Source: a virus
Strand: one strand, 5' to 3'
Virus record (IMG/VR): IMGVR_UViG_3300023176_006733
Span: 1 to 44,511 of that record
Length of the DNA stretch: 44,511 nt
Shown: positions 34,941 through 42,717 of the stretch, one piece after another
Position numbering within the stretch: the first letter of the stretch is position 1
Layout: every line of letters starts with the position of its first letter
Notes under the pieces: generated by a model
Database searches by the model: none
The model's input: only the letters and a program-made list of their open reading frames with translations
Told to the model about the DNA's origin: nothing
Made by a program: the position numbers and the translations under genes

Positions 34941-35100
34941 TTTCTTTTGCCTTTTCTAATACTTTTTTATGCTCATTTAATAATTTTAAAAGACTATTAT
35001 TGAATTCTAAAGTTTTATTAAATATTTCTACTAATTGATTATTATACAAAGTTTTATTTTCAAAAAAATTTTCTGTTATTTGTTGTTTTTTTTCTTCCAT
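34918..35100 (-). CDS. Small coiled-coil protein after gp5
   Basis: A 60-residue, highly charged, helical protein (QLVEIFNKTLEFNNSLLKLL, then NEHKKVLEKAKEN) with heptad-like leucine, isoleucine and phenylalanine spacing. It fills the space between gp5 (stop 5 nt before) and the 1124-aa gene (23-nt overlap) on the same strand, which supports a real gene despite the lack of a clear Shine-Dalgarno. I do not recognise the family. A small helical chaperone or linker for a neighbouring baseplate protein is possible. Confidence 0.68.
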   Translation of the reverse strand: MEEKKQQITENFFENKTLYNNQLVEIFNKTLEFNNSLLKLLNEHKKVLEKAKENGSFTKR

Positions 35101-35105
35101 AAATT

Positions 35106-37154
35106 TTAATTCAAAAATGTTGATAGTTCTTGTTTTATTGCCGTAAATGCAGAACTATTAATTGGAGGACCACTTGGTCCACTAGGAGTTGTGACTGTTA
35201 AACTGTTTATGGCATCTAACAACTTATCTACAATACCTTTTAATGAAGATGTTTGATTTTTTATACTAATGCGACCATCATTACCTATACTAATATTAGC
35301 TAAAAGATTTTGTAAATTAATTTTTCCTCCTAAAGAATTTAAATCTATACTGCTACCACTAGACACAGAAAAAGAAGATGTAGGTCCATTTAAATTAAAC
35401 TCAGCATTTCCCAATCTAGATTCCACTCTAACCCCCTGACCTCCTATTTTTAACCCGGTGTAAGTTGGAGTTAAAATTCCCTCATCATCTTCATCAAAAG
35501 AATGTTTTAAAATAATATCTCTTAATGGATTAACTACGTAATGCATTAAATTACCAGTTGATGCGGATTCTACTTTAGCATTACTGCCTAATAGATTGTT
35601 ATAAGTTTCTGAAGCCTTACCTAATACAGTTTTTATGTATTTGTCATCTATTGTATTATTAAAAACACCAAGAACATTTTGATCTAGTTGACCGGCATTA
35701 ACACCCATAGATCCTAATGTTTTTAATGCAAATTGTTGAACATTATCGAAATTTATAATTGGTGAATTTTTTACTTCTAGATTAAATTTTTCGAAAGTTT
35801 GAGTTAATAAATCTTCATTGCCATCCTGTCTCGTATGAAGAATTTTTTTTGCTTTAAGTATTATATTTTCACCAGCAGTTATCATAATGTTACCCGAATC
35901 AGATTTTATCTCATAATTACCTTTACCTTTAATTCTAAAAATAGAATTTGTAGTCGCTCCACGGCTATTGATTAATATGTTTTGATTACCTCCAACATTC
36001 TTAATTTCATTACCCATTATGAAAGATTCAAAATTAGAATCAGTAGTTAAATAATATCTTCCGATTACATTATCTATTCTAGAACCATCATTTTGAAAAT
36101 CTATAAAACTAGTGCTTCTATGTAAAATTCTAATTCTTTCTTTATTTGGTGTATCATCCATCTCAAAAGCATGGCCGCTCTCCGTATATGTAACATGATT
36201 AAACGGGTATTCAGGATCATAACAATTTACTGGTACTGAAATTGTGACTTTTGGATCAGCAGTTAAAATTCCTGTATGCAAATTTCTACGATATTCATCA
36301 ATCATATTATTGACGCCATATAAAGATTTATAAATTTCAGAAAAAGGATTTAAAGTCGTTTGATACTCTTCTGAATCAGATTCTACCGGATTATCTTTAT
36401 AATAACGATCAGTTTTTAATTTAAGTCTTTGCTTAGTGAATGATAATAAAGGTATCGAAGGAAAACTATATAACATTTTACCTTCATCGTCAAATTCCAT
36501 AAAATTTTCATTAGGATTTGATGAATAAGTTTGTAAGGATGCTCTTACAAAATCATCGTTTGTTTGCTTCACAATTGCAATTGCTTTATCAGAAACGCTG
36601 TCATATTCATAATATAATTTCGAACCAGTTTTTGCATACGTATTTTCTCCTCTAAAATAATAAACTTTATCAACATTTTCATGAAAATCTACTATATGAC
36701 CCGGCTTGCCATCTCTTGTTCGATCTATATAAAAAGGAGGATAAGGATACATTGTTTTATCTTCAAAAGATCTAGGATCAAAAAAACCTTTTCTTCTATT
36801 AGCCATGACAGAAGGTATGCCTACACAAGACCCTAGAACAACAGGTTCTTGTCCTTCTTTACCATCTCTAAAAAAACCAAAAACATGAGATCCTTCTATT
36901 AAACCTACAGGAGTCGTACCAATACCAGATATACCTGAAGAAGTGATTGGACTAATAACTTGTGCCCATGGCAATTCATCTGTTGGAATTTCATCCTTAT
37001 TATCTGTATGAAATCCTATACATCTTACTTTTAATCTGCCTAAATATAATGGATCTTTTCTGTCCTCGACAACACCATACCACCAAACAAAGTCAGACAA
37101 ACCTGCAAAATCTTGGTTATCAATTTGATTTAAAATTTGTGATAATTTTTCCAT
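35106..37154 (-). CDS. 5: Baseplate hub and spike protein gp5, without lysozyme domain
   Basis: A 682-residue homolog of T4 gp5 (575 aa), the central spike that punctures the host envelope. The N-terminal OB-fold (residues ~22-113) is well conserved (WWYGVVEDRKDPLYLGRLKV; IPTDELPWAQVISPITSSG; SGIGTTPVGLIEGSHVFGFF). The region after the lysozyme also matches (YPFNHVTYTESGHAFEMDDT at 316-335, then KERIRILH), leading into a beta-helix (~365-440). Where T4 has its ~165-aa lysozyme there is instead a ~190-residue linker (125-315) with no E-x8-D-x5-T catalytic pattern. A C-terminal extension (~445-682) adds a second possible beta-helix (560-635) and a Pro/Gly-rich end. SD GAGG lies upstream. It overlaps the hub gene by 1 nt. 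Confidence 0.92.
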   Translation of the reverse strand: MEKLSQILNQIDNQDFAGLSDFVWWYGVVEDRKDPLYLGRLKVRCIGFHTDNKDEIPTDELPWAQVISPITSSGISGIGTTPVGLIEGSHVFGFFRDGKEGQEPVVLGSCVGIPSVMANRRKGFFDPRSFEDKTMYPYPPFYIDRTRDGKPGHIVDFHENVDKVYYFRGENTYAKTGSKLYYEYDSVSDKAIAIVKQTNDDFVRASLQTYSSNPNENFMEFDDEGKMLYSFPSIPLLSFTKQRLKLKTDRYYKDNPVESDSEEYQTTLNPFSEIYKSLYGVNNMIDEYRRNLHTGILTADPKVTISVPVNCYDPEYPFNHVTYTESGHAFEMDDTPNKERIRILHRSTSFIDFQNDGSRIDNVIGRYYLTTDSNFESFIMGNEIKNVGGNQNILINSRGATTNSIFRIKGKGNYEIKSDSGNIMITAGENIILKAKKILHTRQDGNEDLLTQTFEKFNLEVKNSPIINFDNVQQFALKTLGSMGVNAGQLDQNVLGVFNNTIDDKYIKTVLGKASETYNNLLGSNAKVESASTGNLMHYVVNPLRDIILKHSFDEDDEGILTPTYTGLKIGGQGVRVESRLGNAEFNLNGPTSSFSVSSGSSIDLNSLGGKINLQNLLANISIGNDGRISIKNQTSSLKGIVDKLLDAINSLTVTTPSGPSGPPINSSAFTAIKQELSTFLN

Positions 37155-38962
37155 TAATCTAAAACCTCTTGATTTGTGCCAGGCTTAACTGGCAAAGTAG
37201 ATGGATTTGTTAATTTATTGGAATTTATTGAACCAGAATAAATTTCCTCATCATCAGGAATTTCATACTCCGTTAATGCCTGAGAATAACTTTCAACTGG
37301 CTGTAAAGTATTAAATAAAGAATCTTTCACTAGTTCCATTTCTGTTCTATATTTTGAATCTTGAGTAATTGTATGTCTTATTTTTGTTATCAAATAATTG
37401 CCTTGATAAAAGGTGTGTTCATCAGATCCACCTACACTTGAGTAATACATTGATGGTATTTTTAATCTAACAATTTCACCTATTTTTCTATTTTGATCTC
37501 CTGATACTTTTATTTGTATAATTATATTTTTTAACATTCTTTTTTGTGCATTTGAGGTCAATAAGTATCTTTCTACCTGATTATCAAAAGTTGAAAATTT
37601 TGTAGTATTTCCTGTTAAAATTCCTCTCAACAAATTTATATTTCTTTTTTGAGAATGTCCAAAATTTGTAAATTTTAATTTGTATGATGCATCAGCACCC
37701 TTTAAGGCAATATGATTACTAGATGTTAAAGGTGCGTTAAATATACCATCTCCCTCTGTAACATGTCTAAAATCATAAAAATCAACAAGATAATTATACT
37801 CATATTCAAAAATTCCACCTCTATAATCAAATATTTTTTTTACATTATCTGTTCTACCTCTTGAAATTTCAGATATTGAAGGAAGTTTTATTCTGTCAAT
37901 GTTTTCACCTATTGTTTGTGTTATAGGATCATATGTTAATAATTTCGATCCATACATACCTCCAACCAAATTAGAAATCACATCAAATGTAGATAAAAAT
38001 TTATATGATTGAACTGAAATATCGCTTGCGGAAAAACTATATCCAAAATTATTTTGAGGCACAATAACATATGTTGCCATCGGAACTCTCACCGAACTCG
38101 CAACCGATGATACATTTACTCTTAACTTGTTCTTATTTTCTCTTAAAGATGAAGAAACATTTTGAGAATCCAAACCTTTTTCTTCATATATCTCATCCAA
38201 TGAATTTTCAGCAAATTCGGCAGCACTATTTGATCTTAGAGGATTTAATAGATCCCCAATAGACTTAAACCAAAAACCCATACTATTTTCGTAAAAAACA
38301 AAAGAACTAAAATTTCTAGATTCTAAATTTGTATCAATATTTTTAACGTTTATTGGAGTTGCTTTTCTAGCCAACATATTTATTGCCTGAAAAGGTCTAA
38401 TTCTAGGAAATACTATGTGATTTAAATAAAAAGATGAATCTGAATCTCCAACCTTATCGAAATATAAAGGTTTACGATTTTTTGTTACATTTTTTGCTAT
38501 GTAAGTATCATATATACTTGAAACTATTTCAGATGCGGTTTTTGCCTTATAAGATTTTGAAACTTTATTTTTTAAATTAATAATATATTCTTCCGAAATA
38601 AAAAATAAAGTATACATCTGTATTCTATCTCGAATCATTTTTTCGGACATCTTATAAACTATGTAAGTACCTTCAAATTTATTTGCCGGAATTCTTTTAT
38701 TAAAAAAAGAAATTTTTATTTTTTCTTGACCTATGATAGGTAATCTTTCTTCCCATCCAGCCGAATCTGAAAAAGTTATATCACCATTAACAACATTATC
38801 CTCAAATAATGATTCATAAATGTTTATTTCAGTGAATAACGATGGTCCTACCTTGAACTCTACATTTTTATAATTATAGAATGAAATGTCATAATCGCAT
38901 TCATTTTCATAATTTTGTAAAGTATTTGTAGAGTTGTCTAAATTAGTTAATTGCTGTGTCAT
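37154..38962 (-). CDS. 27: Central baseplate hub protein, gp27-like
   Basis: A 602-residue protein immediately before gp5, where a hub trimer adapting the sixfold tail to the threefold spike is expected. Features consistent with the gp27/gpD/VgrG hub fold are an N-terminal barrel-like region (EINIYESLFEDNVVNGDITF; GQEKIKISFFNKRI; YTLFFISEEYIINLKNKVSK), a helix-rich block with SSFYLNHIVFPRIRPFQAIN near 175-200, and a C-terminal barrel (KIGEIVRLKIPSMYYS; YQGNYLITKIRHTITQ; YRTEMELVKDS). T4 gp27 is 391 aa, so this one is enlarged. Sequence likeness to T4 gp27 is weak; the call relies on fold-type pattern and position. It abuts gp53 with no gap. Confidence 0.74.
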   Translation of the reverse strand: MTQQLTNLDNSTNTLQNYENECDYDISFYNYKNVEFKVGPSLFTEINIYESLFEDNVVNGDITFSDSAGWEERLPIIGQEKIKISFFNKRIPANKFEGTYIVYKMSEKMIRDRIQMYTLFFISEEYIINLKNKVSKSYKAKTASEIVSSIYDTYIAKNVTKNRKPLYFDKVGDSDSSFYLNHIVFPRIRPFQAINMLARKATPINVKNIDTNLESRNFSSFVFYENSMGFWFKSIGDLLNPLRSNSAAEFAENSLDEIYEEKGLDSQNVSSSLRENKNKLRVNVSSVASSVRVPMATYVIVPQNNFGYSFSASDISVQSYKFLSTFDVISNLVGGMYGSKLLTYDPITQTIGENIDRIKLPSISEISRGRTDNVKKIFDYRGGIFEYEYNYLVDFYDFRHVTEGDGIFNAPLTSSNHIALKGADASYKLKFTNFGHSQKRNINLLRGILTGNTTKFSTFDNQVERYLLTSNAQKRMLKNIIIQIKVSGDQNRKIGEIVRLKIPSMYYSSVGGSDEHTFYQGNYLITKIRHTITQDSKYRTEMELVKDSLFNTLQPVESYSQALTEYEIPDDEEIYSGSINSNKLTNPSTLPVKPGTNQEVLD

Positions 38963-39541
38963 TTAATACAAATTCCTAAATTCTTTTTCTATCTGTGAAA
39001 CATAAGATTTATCGATAAGAATTATATTTCTTTTTTTCTCATTTTCTATGATCTCATAATCATAATTTGTCACTGCATTTTTAAGACCACTATCGGTTTC
39101 TAAATAACTTTGTTCATCAATAATTACTTTTTTTTCTAAAATTCTTTTATAAGATCCGTCTACCAAAATTTGAGTTTCTTGTCTAAGAATTTTTTCATAA
39201 TGATGAATGGATGTTTGCGCTTGCTCAACAGAACCGTATTTAGAAGAAATGTAATTAGTTAAAGATATACCAAATAATGGCCAATCATAATGTACATCAA
39301 TTATATCATTGGCAAGTAAAATAATCCAAGTAAATCTAACATTACCATAATAATCATATGATATTGAATCAGGTCTCTCGTAATCTTTAATAATGTAAGG
39401 ATAAAAAGATGTTAAATTTTTCTTGACCAGATCTCTTAATTTTACTCTATTCATCACATTCACTGAACTTGTTGTGATTATTGGTAATTGCTTTTCTATG
39501 TTGTAATTAATTTTTGAATAATTTTTAAAAAATTCAGACAT
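38963..39541 (-). CDS. 53: Baseplate wedge protein gp53
   Basis: A 192-residue homolog of T4 gp53 (196 aa), the wedge protein that bridges wedges to the hub. The gp53 core is visible at residues ~46-90: YPYIIKDYERPDSISYDYYG, then NVRFTWIILLANDIIDVHYD and WPL (T4: YYIKGSPRPEELANAIYGNPQLYWVLLMCND). The C-terminal NYDYEIIENEKKRNIILIDK corresponds to T4's YEAAVLENEKLRQIKII. Normal length and no insertions. AAGGA 5 nt before ATG gives good start support. It overlaps the 392-aa cap gene by 1 nt. Confidence 0.93.
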   Translation of the reverse strand: MSEFFKNYSKINYNIEKQLPIITTSSVNVMNRVKLRDLVKKNLTSFYPYIIKDYERPDSISYDYYGNVRFTWIILLANDIIDVHYDWPLFGISLTNYISSKYGSVEQAQTSIHHYEKILRQETQILVDGSYKRILEKKVIIDEQSYLETDSGLKNAVTNYDYEIIENEKKRNIILIDKSYVSQIEKEFRNLY

Positions 39542-40719
39542 TAATATCCTTGTGCAGCAAATTGATTGTTCAACGCAAAATTTTCTTTAAAAGAAATACT
39601 TAATGAAATATTAGTCGGGTATGATTGATCTTCAAAAAATGTATTGCCATATTTAACCGATAATGATTCCAAAACCGATTGTCCTATTTTAAATAGATAC
39701 TCATTTCCTGTTGTTTCACCATCTAAATCATAAAAAGTTATTGTATATACGTTTGGAAATTTAAAAAATTGAGAAGGCATTGTTGCTGTGTTTGTCGTTG
39801 TTATAGTTTTGGATTTTTTATTTTCTGTTGACATTGACGCTAAATCATTTTTATCAACATCAGTTAAAGAATCGTCTTGTATATCTGTAGTAATTACCTC
39901 ATCTCTTTCATGTTTACCTAGAGAAGGTAACATGCCTTTTTTTAAATTTGATATAATTTTTATTGCATTTTTCGCATCATCCGCACTTCTTGGTTTAAAT
40001 TCAAAATTAAATGAATGTTGTCTTAAATTTCTCACTCCATTGAATGATAATGCCGCATATGGATTTATTTGTCTTCTCATTGATTGAGCTGCGATGTCTA
40101 CAGTTGAAGCATCGAATGCAGGAGATAAAAAAGTTGCACCTGCAGTTATGGCATTATATTTGATTCTATCAGTAAAATTATTCATATAGGCATCTAATGC
40201 TTTTTCAGTGTATGGAGATAATGATTGCCATACATCTCCATATAATTCTTTAGTTTTTTCCCAAAAAGAATCATTACTATTAGTGTAATTATTATATGCT
40301 TGTTGAAGTCTATTTCTATCAGTAGAAGAAAATTGTTCAAATGCTTTACCTATTAAGCCTAATTCTACGTTCTGATAATCTGCGACATAACTAGTATTTA
40401 ATGATCCTGATGGTAAAAATAAAACATAAGAATTTAAACTTTGATAAGATTCACTTGTATTACTGGATGTAAGATAACTACTAATTTCAAAAGAATTGTC
40501 CTCTAAAAAATTTGTCAATCCATTATACGGATCATTTTGTTTTTCTTGTTCTAATAATCTATACTCCCTTATAATCATAAAATGATGAAGTCCTTCAGAT
40601 TTATCTCCTATATTTTTAGGGTATCTATATACATTCTTACTTGTGACTAATTTTTGTATATAACTTATATAACCAGTAGGGTCATTGTTTGTTGATAAAG
40701 TAGATACCCCTTTTTCCAT
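39541..40719 (-). CDS. 48: Baseplate tail-tube cap or initiator protein, gp48/gp54 family (392 aa)
   Basis: A 392-residue protein with the gp48-family layout. There is an N-terminal YRYPKNIGD followed by a HHFMIIREY strand, then YVLFLPSGSLNTSYVADYQN and VELGLIGKA, a helical middle, and a C-terminal tube-like half with NPYAALSFNGVRNLRQHSFN, FEFKPRSADDAKNAIKII then LKKGMLPS, and FFKFPNVYTITFYD. Its C-terminal half is paralogous to the upstream 312-aa protein. In T4, gp48 and gp54 stack between hub and tube and template tube assembly. I favour gp48 for this copy but cannot separate the two securely. A strong Shine-Dalgarno (AGGGGG) precedes ATG; the TAATG overlap implies coupling. Confidence 0.74.
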   Translation of the reverse strand: MEKGVSTLSTNNDPTGYISYIQKLVTSKNVYRYPKNIGDKSEGLHHFMIIREYRLLEQEKQNDPYNGLTNFLEDNSFEISSYLTSSNTSESYQSLNSYVLFLPSGSLNTSYVADYQNVELGLIGKAFEQFSSTDRNRLQQAYNNYTNSNDSFWEKTKELYGDVWQSLSPYTEKALDAYMNNFTDRIKYNAITAGATFLSPAFDASTVDIAAQSMRRQINPYAALSFNGVRNLRQHSFNFEFKPRSADDAKNAIKIISNLKKGMLPSLGKHERDEVITTDIQDDSLTDVDKNDLASMSTENKKSKTITTTNTATMPSQFFKFPNVYTITFYDLDGETTGNEYLFKIGQSVLESLSVKYGNTFFEDQSYPTNISLSISFKENFALNNQFAAQGY

Positions 40720-41657
40720 TATGCCCCCTCTTCTAGAATTTGATTATAATCACTCTCACATCTCTCTCTAGTATAGATGACAGTTTCTTTTAAGTTTAGA
40801 GTTAAATTAACCGAATGCGGAGAATTATTTTCCTCGTGAAAAACTGGTTGAGGTGTATCACCAGAATATGTTACATCAAATTTTGTCATAACAGCATCTT
40901 CAATTTTGAACATCAAATTTCCTTTTTGCGAAGAAAAATTTTTTGTTGTGGGATAAAATCTAACACCAAAAACGTCTGGTAATAATTGAACACCATTATT
41001 TTCAAAAGTCATACCATTTAGAGACTCTGGACTAGTTACAAGATCTTGTGGTAACATGCTAGATTTGAATATTTGAATCACCCTATTTAGAGCAATAGAA
41101 TCATTTTTATTTTTGGGTACTAAATTGAAATTAAAAGAAAATTCTCTAAAACCAACTCCAGAAAAAGTTGAAGTCATAAATGGATTTTCTATTTTATTTT
41201 CATTATTCGTAAAAACTGCCCTAAGACCGGGTTTACCTTTTAAAGCCAATTCTGCTGCAATATTGAAAAAATTGGAACTATTGAAAGAACCTACTCCTTT
41301 TTTCAAAATTCTTGTAGCATTGGATCTGATTTCATCGAATTTTTCACCACTTATATTACCTCGCAATGAACCTACAGCAGCAGCTCCCACTGCACCGAAT
41401 GATGAAGTATTATAACTCACATTCAATCCATCATTTAATTCTAAAGGTATAGGCAATGCAATAAAACCCTTTAATATCTTTGAATTTCCGGATCTTCTTT
41501 TTTTAATTGTAAATACACAAAATTTAGCACTTTCTCCTCCTGCGTTTGAGAAAATTAAATCAGAAGGAAATCTAGCAACATATGTAGAATCACCACTATC
41601 TGAAATTGGTAAATCAGTGACAATGTTTTTTAGTTTATCAGTCATTGATAAAGTCAT
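40719..41657 (-). CDS. Baseplate tail-tube cap or initiator protein, gp48/gp54 family (312 aa)
   Basis: The first gene of the long minus-strand train. Its 312 residues show YVARFPSDLIFS, a KFCVFTIKKRRSG strand, FIALPIPLELNDGLNVSYNT, a Gly/Ala-rich link, then ENPFMTSTFSGVGFREFSFN, FNLVPKNKNDSIALNRVIQI and SSMLPQDL. The last blocks match the 392-aa neighbour, making the two paralogs. Both belong to the fold group of T4 gp48, gp54 and tube protein gp19. This copy could be the gp54 equivalent. The start is supported by AAGGAAATAC before ATG. A CTAAATA late-promoter core sits 33 nt upstream in the divergent region. Confidence 0.72.
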   Translation of the reverse strand: MTLSMTDKLKNIVTDLPISDSGDSTYVARFPSDLIFSNAGGESAKFCVFTIKKRRSGNSKILKGFIALPIPLELNDGLNVSYNTSSFGAVGAAAVGSLRGNISGEKFDEIRSNATRILKKGVGSFNSSNFFNIAAELALKGKPGLRAVFTNNENKIENPFMTSTFSGVGFREFSFNFNLVPKNKNDSIALNRVIQIFKSSMLPQDLVTSPESLNGMTFENNGVQLLPDVFGVRFYPTTKNFSSQKGNLMFKIEDAVMTKFDVTYSGDTPQPVFHEENNSPHSVNLTLNLKETVIYTRERCESDYNQILEEGA

Positions 41658-41690
41658 GTATTTCCTTATAGAATTTTTTGTTGTAATATA

Positions 41691-41697
41691 TATTTAG
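41691..41697 (-). promoter_or_regulatory. Candidate late promoter for the 38-kb minus-strand gene train
   Basis: On the minus strand this reads CTAAATA. A 33-nt leader with AAGGA follows before the first gene of the train. It lies inside a 41-nt divergent region and is 1 nt from the gp4 ATG on the other strand. The same heptamer stands before gp15 at a like distance, which strengthens both calls. Confidence 0.52.
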
Positions 41698-41698
41698 T

Positions 41699-42133
41699 AT
41701 GGCTTACAAAGGAAAATATAATATAAAAAATATAAAAAAATATAAAGGTGATCCCACTAATGTTACATATCGTTCATTGTGGGAAAGAAAATTTATGAAA
41801 TATTGCGATGAAAATTTGAATATTATTGAATGGTCCAGTGAAGAAATAATAATACCTTACCGATCTCCAATCGATAGAAAAATACACAGATATTATCCGG
41901 ATTTTTGGGTAAAACTAAGAAGAAATGATAAAAAAATAGAATGCTTTTTAATTGAAATAAAACCAAAAAAACAAACAATTCCGCCCAAAAAACCTTCTAA
42001 CATGACACAAAAATATATTAAAGAAGCATATACATATGGAATAAATGAAGCAAAATGGAATGCAGCAAAAGAATATTGTAAGGACAGAAATTGGAAATTT
42101 GAAATTATTACAGAAGATCATTTATTTAACTAA
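41699..42133 (+). CDS. 4: Head completion nuclease, gp4-like
   Basis: A 144-residue homolog of T4 gp4 (150 aa), a head-completion protein with a predicted PD-(D/E)XK nuclease fold needed before tail joining. The family opening is clear (MAYKGKYNIKNIKKYKGDPT, then NVTYRSLWERKFMKYCD). The nuclease core is visible as E29, D68 (YYPDFW) and E86-I-K88 (FLIEIKPK), followed by KKQTIPPKK. The C-terminal NEAKWNAAKEYCKDRNWKFE also matches T4. Catalytic residues appear intact. No Shine-Dalgarno precedes the ATG. The upstream 41685-41692 AATATATA is only a weak late-box candidate (6 of 8, 6-nt spacing). It is the first gene of the rightward cluster. Confidence 0.94.
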   Translation: MAYKGKYNIKNIKKYKGDPTNVTYRSLWERKFMKYCDENLNIIEWSSEEIIIPYRSPIDRKIHRYYPDFWVKLRRNDKKIECFLIEIKPKKQTIPPKKPSNMTQKYIKEAYTYGINEAKWNAAKEYCKDRNWKFEIITEDHLFN

Positions 42134-42136
42134 ATA
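42130..42136 (+). promoter_or_regulatory. Candidate late promoter before the 191-aa gene
   Basis: CTAAATA overlaps the last base of the gp4 stop codon and the 8-nt gap. It is followed by TAGAT and ATG, the same 5-nt spacing as the box before the gene at 2894. There is no Shine-Dalgarno, so a transcript from it would be leaderless. Only the TAAATA core matches the T4 consensus. Confidence 0.4.
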
Positions 42137-42141
42137 TAGAT

Positions 42142-42717
42142 ATGGCAAAAGAAACGTTTTCAGATAAATTAAAAAAATTAATAAGAACCAGTCAGGGTAC
42201 TCAAAAAACTAAAGACGCATCAAAATGGCTAAAAAGAAGAATCAGAAGCATTTCAACCGGACTAACAAATCGTTTTTCACAAATAAAAAATGCAGATGAT
42301 TTTTACAGAAAAAATGATAAAAAAACTATATCATATGTAGAACCTGGTGTAATGGCTACTTATTTTTATGATCCCAAATGGAAAAATATATTACCTTATT
42401 ATGATAGATTTCCTTTAATTTTATGCGTAAAAATGTATAAAGATGGATTTTTAGGATTAAATTTTCACTATCTTCATCCAGTAATGAGAGCAAAACTAAT
42501 GGATTCTATTGATAAAATTAATGAAATCAATTGGAACAATGTTTCGAAAATAAAACAAATTAGGCCAACGGTAAAAAGATACCTATACAAACACATAACA
42601 TCAAAGGTAGTTATTTTAAATGATGAGGAAAAAGAATTAGCATTGTTTTTACCACTTGAAAAATTCGAAAAACAAGACAAAAAAACTGTATGGAAAGATA
42701 GCAAAGGAATGATATAA
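42142..42717 (+). CDS. Conserved T4-like phage protein of unknown function (191 aa)
   Basis: A basic protein. Its N-terminal ~60 residues are Lys/Arg-rich (DASKWLKRRIRSISTGLTNR), suited to nucleic-acid or acidic-surface contact. The core reads MATYFYDPKWKNILPYYDRF, then PLILCVKMYKDGFLGLNFHY and LHPVMRAKLMDSI, then RPTVKRYLYKHITSKV and a final LALFLPLEKF. I recall this YDPK-LPYYD-FPL...GFLGLN-HYL signature as recurrent in marine T4-like genomes next to gene 4. In T4 the neighbour of gene 4 is gene 2 (DNA end protector), so a gp2-like role is a positional guess I cannot confirm. It starts 8 nt after gp4 with no Shine-Dalgarno and overlaps the next gene by 1 nt. Confidence 0.83.
   Translation: MAKETFSDKLKKLIRTSQGTQKTKDASKWLKRRIRSISTGLTNRFSQIKNADDFYRKNDKKTISYVEPGVMATYFYDPKWKNILPYYDRFPLILCVKMYKDGFLGLNFHYLHPVMRAKLMDSIDKINEINWNNVSKIKQIRPTVKRYLYKHITSKVVILNDEEKELALFLPLEKFEKQDKKTVWKDSKGMI

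Noticed and set aside
41084-41090. Minus-strand CTAAATA inside the 312-aa tube-cap gene
   Set aside because: No gene start lies near it, so it looks like a chance match.
39788-41415. Plus-strand frames of ~100 aa opposite the tube-cap genes
   Set aside because: Antisense shadows; the minus-strand frames carry clear gp48/gp54-family patterns.
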